From: Poronia punctata
Lineage: Eukaryota > Ascomycota > Sordariomycetes > Xylariales > Xylariaceae
Length of the DNA: 64,000 bases
Assembly (NCBI GenBank): GCA_022579005.1
Contig: MU401605.1
Coordinates: 33,042 to 97,041, forward strand
Direction: 5' to 3'
The position numbers and the translations under genes are program-made. Of the stretch, positions 58,866 to 64,000 are shown piece by piece. Below the pieces are notes generated by a model. That model was not told where the DNA came from and ran no database searches. It saw only the letters and a list, made by a program, of their open reading frames with translations. The stretch's first letter is position 1; each line of letters opens with the position of its first letter.

Positions 58866-60211
58866 TTACTTTTAGCTTTTATTATTTTTTTCTTTATAAT
58901 TACTTTATTTGCTAATATTTATATAAAAAGATTTATATTTTGCTTTATTTTTTTAACATAAAAGTTAATACTATTGCCTTTTATTATTTAAATAAAAAGC
59001 GTTTTAAAGTTATTAAAAATTTTAATAATCTTACTAATAGTATATAAGTTTTAGTTTATAGCACTTATATAACTAAAGCAAGCATTAATTTTTATAACTA
59101 CTACTATTATAAATTTATTATTGCTTTAAAATAAAATATAAATATATTAAACTAAGTTCTAGGTTATTTAATTTATATTAGTTAAAAGCGCTTTATTAAA
59201 TAAAAAATATTTATAGTTATAAAAACTATATATAAGCACTATAAAGTAATTATATAAGCTAAGTTTTTTTAATAGCTAGCTGCTAAAAGTATTATTAACT
59301 TAAATATTAGCAGTGCGCTAGAAATTATTATTTATTATAAGTTAATTTGCTTTTTTTATAACTAGCCTTATAGCTAGTTTTTTTTTAAAATTGCAAATTA
59401 TACTAATAATAGCATTTTTTTTAAGTTTTTTAGCTAAGTTAGTAAAAAAATATTAAAAATTGCTTGCTTTACGCTAGCATATTTTAAAAATACTAATAAA
59501 CTTTATAAGTATACTAATATAAACTACATTGCTTATATTATTATATAAGCTAAAATAAAAAAGCTTAACTTTAACTTTAATATTATAACGCTTATAAAAA
59601 TATAAAAATATAGTAATTTAAAGCACTTTAAAATTAAAGCTATTAAAAACAACTTGCTAGCTAAAGTATACTTTGCTTTTAGTGCTGCTATAAAAAAAAA
59701 AACAATAACATTTTTATTTATAAAAATAAATATAATTACGCTATAAAATAAAAAAAAAAGTTTAAAAAGCAGCTATTTAAAAAAAAGGCAGCAAAAATAA
59801 AAAAGCAAAAAGCTTAAAAAAAACAATTAAAGTTAGTATAAGCTAAAAAAACTAAATAATTTATTAGTTTAGTAAAAAAATAAAAGCGCAGTTTGCTAAC
59901 TACTTTATAATTTATTTTTAAAAAAAAGCTAAAAGTTAGTAAGTAAATAAATAGTAACTATTTAAGTTTAAAGGCAATTTTTAAAAAGCAATATTAAGTT
60001 GCTAACATATTTATATAAATATTATTTTATAGCTTTAAGTTTAATAGAATGCTTGCTACTATAGCTATTTTTTTATAGTTTAATTAACTACTATTTATAT
60101 TATAACTATATAAAATATATATATTATATTTATATTTGCTTATTATTATTAGTTTGCATTATAGCTTAATATTTTTTTTTTAATTATTTTTAGTAGCTGC
60201 TTAAATACTAT

Positions 60212-60252
60212 AAAAAACTAAATATTTATTACTTAAAATATTTAGTTTTTTA
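60212..60252. repeat. Dispersed AACTAAATATT hairpin, copy 5
   Basis: aaaaaactaaatattta, loop containing tact, aaaatatttagtttttta. The arms are a near-perfect pair. Confidence 0.85.
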
Positions 60253-62824
60253 TAGCTTTATAGTTTTATACTTTTTTTATATATTTATTAAAAAGTAAAA
60301 AACTATATTATTATATTATAAACTTAAAAAATAATATATTTTATATTTACTTTATACTTACTAGCTTATTTATTTGCCTTTTTTAATATATATATTACTT
60401 TTTTATTTATTTTCTTATACTTATTAATATAATATTATATAATTATAACTATTAATTTTAAACATTATACTAACGCTTTTAAAAACCTATATTTTTAAAT
60501 ACTTATAATTCTTTTACTATATTTAACAAACTTTTAACGCTAATGCTTTTATAAAAACTATTATATTATTACTTTATATTTTAACTATATTTACTACTAC
60601 GTTTTTAATATAAACAATAGCTTATTTTTTAGCTATAAGTATTTTTTATAACAATAGTAAAAGCTATTATTTATTTTTTTATATGCTGCTAACTATATTA
60701 TTATTTTTAGTTATAAGTACTATATACCTTATAATATTTAGTTTACTAGCAATTAGTTAGTAAAAAGCAAAATAATAGTAATAGTAAAGATTAAAGTAAG
60801 TATAAGGTTTTTTTATTTATTTATAGTTAATTATATATATATTAGTTAGTAAATACCTAAAAAGACAATTAATATATATACTTATATTTAATATAAATAT
60901 TAAAGCGTTTGCTATTAAAAAACATTACTGCTTTATATGCTATACTTTTTAAGTAAGTAATAAGTATACTATATTAAAATTAAGTATTATATAAGTAGTT
61001 TTAGTTTATATATTGCTTACTACTATAAAAGTTTTTAAGTTAATTAAAAAATAAACATTAAAATAAAGTATAAAAAAATGCTTTTTTAATAAAAGCGTTA
61101 CTATAGTATATAAAAAATATATAAACTATGCTTAACTTAAATAAGCCGCTTATTTAATACTTAATATAGTTTAGTAAATATTATAATAGTAAAAATATTA
61201 TTATAAACTAATATAATATATGCTAACGTAACTTATAGCAAATAAAAAAAAGTAGGGTTAGTAAAACTTTATAATTATAATTACTTTACTTTAATAATAA
61301 TACTACTTTATAAGTATATATTATATAGCAGGCTTGCTTTTAATATAATAAAAAAATATAGTAATAAAAAGCTTTTATACTTTAATTATTATATTAAATA
61401 TTTTTAATTTATAAAAGATTACGTATTTAAAATCTTTATTAAAGCTACTTAGCTAACTTTTATAAAACTACTTATAAACTACTTATATATAATAATTTTT
61501 ATATTACTTTAAATTTTAAAGCTTATTACTAGTTTAAGTTTTTAAAAAGCAATCTTTACTATTTTTAAAGCTTACTTAGCCTTGCTTTTTTTTAGCAAGT
61601 TTAAATATAGTTAAATTGCTACTATTAATTTTTTTTATATTTAGTAGTTTTTTACTACTATTTTTAGCTACTTTTAGCTTAAGTTTTTTTTTTTAGTTTT
61701 TTATACTTTTATTAGTTATATTAGCACTTTTAATATTTTTAATAAGTATAAAAGTTATAGTATTTTTAACTTATAAAGTAAATACTTTAAGCTTTTTTTT
61801 AAAGCTTAGTTTAAAAGTTTTTACTTTTTTATACTTATTATAAAAAAAAATTTAATTTTTATTTTTTATTGCTAAAGCAAAGGTAAAAAAGGCAAAAAGC
61901 TTTTTAATTATAAAAGTAAGCAGTTTAAGTATGCCTTAGCGCTTTATAATATTAAAAAAGTATTTTATACTAACTTTTAACTTATTAATAGCACATTTAT
62001 AATAACTTTTATATTTATAATTAAATACTTATATATAAAGCAGTTATAATAAAAATAAAGCAAGTAAGCTTATGCTAATATTATAAAGCGCTTTATTACT
62101 AAGTAGTAATTAAAGCAAGTTTTTTATAAAGTTAAAAAAGCGCTAATAAAAAGCAATTTTAAAAATATTAAGTTTAAATGCTTAGCTTTAAACACTATTA
62201 AAATATTTTTTATTTTTATACTTTAAGCTTTTAGCAATAAAATTATTAAGCACTATATAAACTTTATATAAAAGTATATAGCTTTTAAAGTAGCTAGGTA
62301 ATAATTAAAACCTAGCATAAATATATAAATTATAGTTTATACTTAAATATTATTTAAAATGCTAACTTAATTTTAATTATTTTAATAAAGTGCTTTTTAT
62401 ATGTTTTAGCTATATAGTAAAAGCATTTATAATTTAACTATTATAAGCAATATTATTAATAGCAAAGACTTGCTATAATATTAGTATATTTATTTTAAGC
62501 TAATTTAAATACATATTTAAAAAAGTAATTATTTATATAAAGCTATTAAATAACTTAAAAAAACTTAAATAAAATTTATATTAACATATTAATAAAATTT
62601 TAAATTAATAAATATTATAAGCATTTTTTTTTTTAATAATTAGCATAGTAAAGCAATTATAAGTTTAAGTAAAAGTATAAACTGCTTTTTTTTAAAGCAT
62701 ATTTAAGTAATAAGGCAAAATATTAAATATATAAAACCTAGTAATAGCTAATATAGTAGCTAATAATTTAAACATAATTAAAGTTAATATATGCTTAAAA
62801 AAAACTAAGTAATATAAAAAAAGT

Positions 62825-62870
62825 AAAAAAAACTAAATATTTTTAATTAAAAAAATATTTAGTTTTTTAT
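62825..62870. repeat. Dispersed AACTAAATATT hairpin, copy 6
   Basis: aaaactaaatattt, loop rich in ttaattaaaa, aaatatttagtttttt. Split or single-arm relatives are at about 54545, 54634-54761, 56741 and 56886. Confidence 0.85.
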
Positions 62871-64000
62871 AGTTTTTAAAAAAAAAAACGTAATAATATA
62901 ATAATAAGAAATTTATATTTATAAAAGCGTTATAGTTATTATAATAGTTATATAAGTTACTAAACTTTAATTTTATATTTTTAGTTTAAGCAAATTTTAA
63001 ATTATATAGCTAAATATTAAACTATTGCTTACTAAAAAATATATAAAGCTATAATAGTTAACTAGCAAAAGTACTTAAAAGTTAATACAAACACTTTTAA
63101 ACTAAAGTAAAGCTTTATAATTTTTAATACTACTAAAAAGCTATAAGCTTTTTAAAGCAGCTTAAAATATTTTAATTTTATTAAAGTACGCTACTATTTA
63201 CTATATTAAGTATAAAAGTTATATAATATTTAAAACAATAGCTGCTAATATAAAAATATTAATACTTTTTTAATTTTTATAAAAATTATTAGTTTTTAAC
63301 TTTTTAAAATAATGCTTATAGTAAAACTATAACTATAAATTATATACTTTATAGGTTTTTAATATAAAGCAAAGTACTAGCTATAATATTTTTATTAATA
63401 AATTACTTAGCTAATTAATAATACTAATAATTTTTACAAAGCTTTTTAAGTTTATAAACTAATACTTTTACTAAAGATTATAGTTTTATAAAATACGGTT
63501 TTTTTATACTACAAAAAAAGTAAAAAGATTTTTTTAAAATTAAATTATTATTTTTAGCATATTAAGGTTTATATTTTATAGCATAATATAATTAAAATTT
63601 ATTAAAATAAAAAGCTTAATAACTTTATTATAAAAGCATTTTTACTTTTTTAATTTTTTTTAGTTTTTTTTATAATAGACTTTTTTATAATTAATTTTTA
63701 AATAAAAAGCAAAAAGCTAGGTTTTAGTTTAAGTTTAAGCTAAAAGTAAATAAAGGTTTTAAAAATTAAATTGCTTTTAAAAAATGCAAGCTTAAGCAAA
63801 AATAGTAAAGTAAGTTAAAGTATAACTAAGTAGCTTTATTAAAAATAAAAAGACTTTTATAAATAAGTACTTATTTTTTATATTTTAGCGCATTTAGCAA
63901 TATTGCTGCTAAATAATCTAAGCTTTAAACTAGTTTTTTATTAAGTGCTTTAAAATAATAAAAAAACTATAAAGGGCTTAAAATTTTAAAGTTTTTATAA

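Larger units (their letters stand above)
42950..64000. other. AT-rich, gene-free block of mutated repeats (about 21 kb, continues past the window)
   Basis: Composition changes sharply just after the surface-protein gene. From there to the right edge about 85-90% of bases are A/T by eye, stops are dense in all frames, and no coding frame or tRNA is credible. The surviving C bases lie almost only in ApC and GpC, mostly followed by T, while TpC and GpA are nearly absent. Counting by eye, 51001-51600 has one TC, no GA and about 33 CT; 57001-57300 has no TC, no GA and 21 CT. The block contains several tandem-repeat families and dispersed hairpins, listed separately. It fits an AT-isochore of mutated transposons, possibly pericentromeric or subtelomeric; which one cannot be told from the window. 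Confidence 0.85.

Overview
The window reads as nuclear DNA of a filamentous ascomycete (Pezizomycotina; Sordariomycetes is my guess, not proven). The genes carry short 50-165 bp introns with GTRNGT-like donors and CTAAC/CTGAC branch sites. Long intergenic spaces are sprinkled with (TAGG)n/(CCTA)n. From about 42.95 kb to the end the sequence turns into a gene-free, extremely AT-rich block of about 21 kb, of the kind made by repeat-induced mutation of old repeats.

Left part (1-19 kb), housekeeping and conserved fungal genes: the 3' end of a possible OB-fold protein; a conserved PPPY protein (-); a flotillin/SPFH protein with four exons (+); a Ser-rich three-exon protein with a conserved C-terminal domain (-); a two-exon unknown (+); TRM6/GCD10, the non-catalytic subunit of tRNA m1A58 methyltransferase (+, two exons); ARPC3, the p21 subunit of Arp2/3, with a first coding exon of only two codons (-); an unknown 439-residue protein (+); and a small single-TM protein (-). 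I resolved exon joins for flotillin, TRM6, ARPC3, the aminotransferase, the intact MFS pump and three smaller genes by reading frame and splice signals; each total is a multiple of three.

Middle part: 19.0-27.1 kb has no gene I can support beyond a possible O-methyltransferase scrap. Then comes the most interesting group, 27.1-33.3 kb: a PEP mutase/phosphonopyruvate hydrolase-family enzyme (+), an intact 14-TM-type MFS exporter (+), and a complete six-exon aspartate-type aminotransferase (-). PEP mutase makes the C-P bond of phosphonopyruvate, a transaminase could turn that into phosphonoalanine, and the pump could export the product. I propose this as a candidate small fungal phosphonate locus. 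It is an inference from gene content, not a proven pathway.

Right part: a large multi-pass membrane protein of unknown function (34.9-37.3 kb); two decayed MFS transporter genes with frameshifts (37.7-40.8 kb), one also truncated at its 5' end; and a cell-surface L-domain/Ecm33-like protein with one TM helix (41.3-42.9 kb). The AT-rich block that follows holds at least six tandem-repeat families (units of about 125, 83, 76, 53, 39 and 66 bp) and a dispersed hairpin of about 40 bp. It also shows an almost complete absence of the dinucleotides TpC and GpA, a context signature that differs from the textbook CpA-directed RIP.
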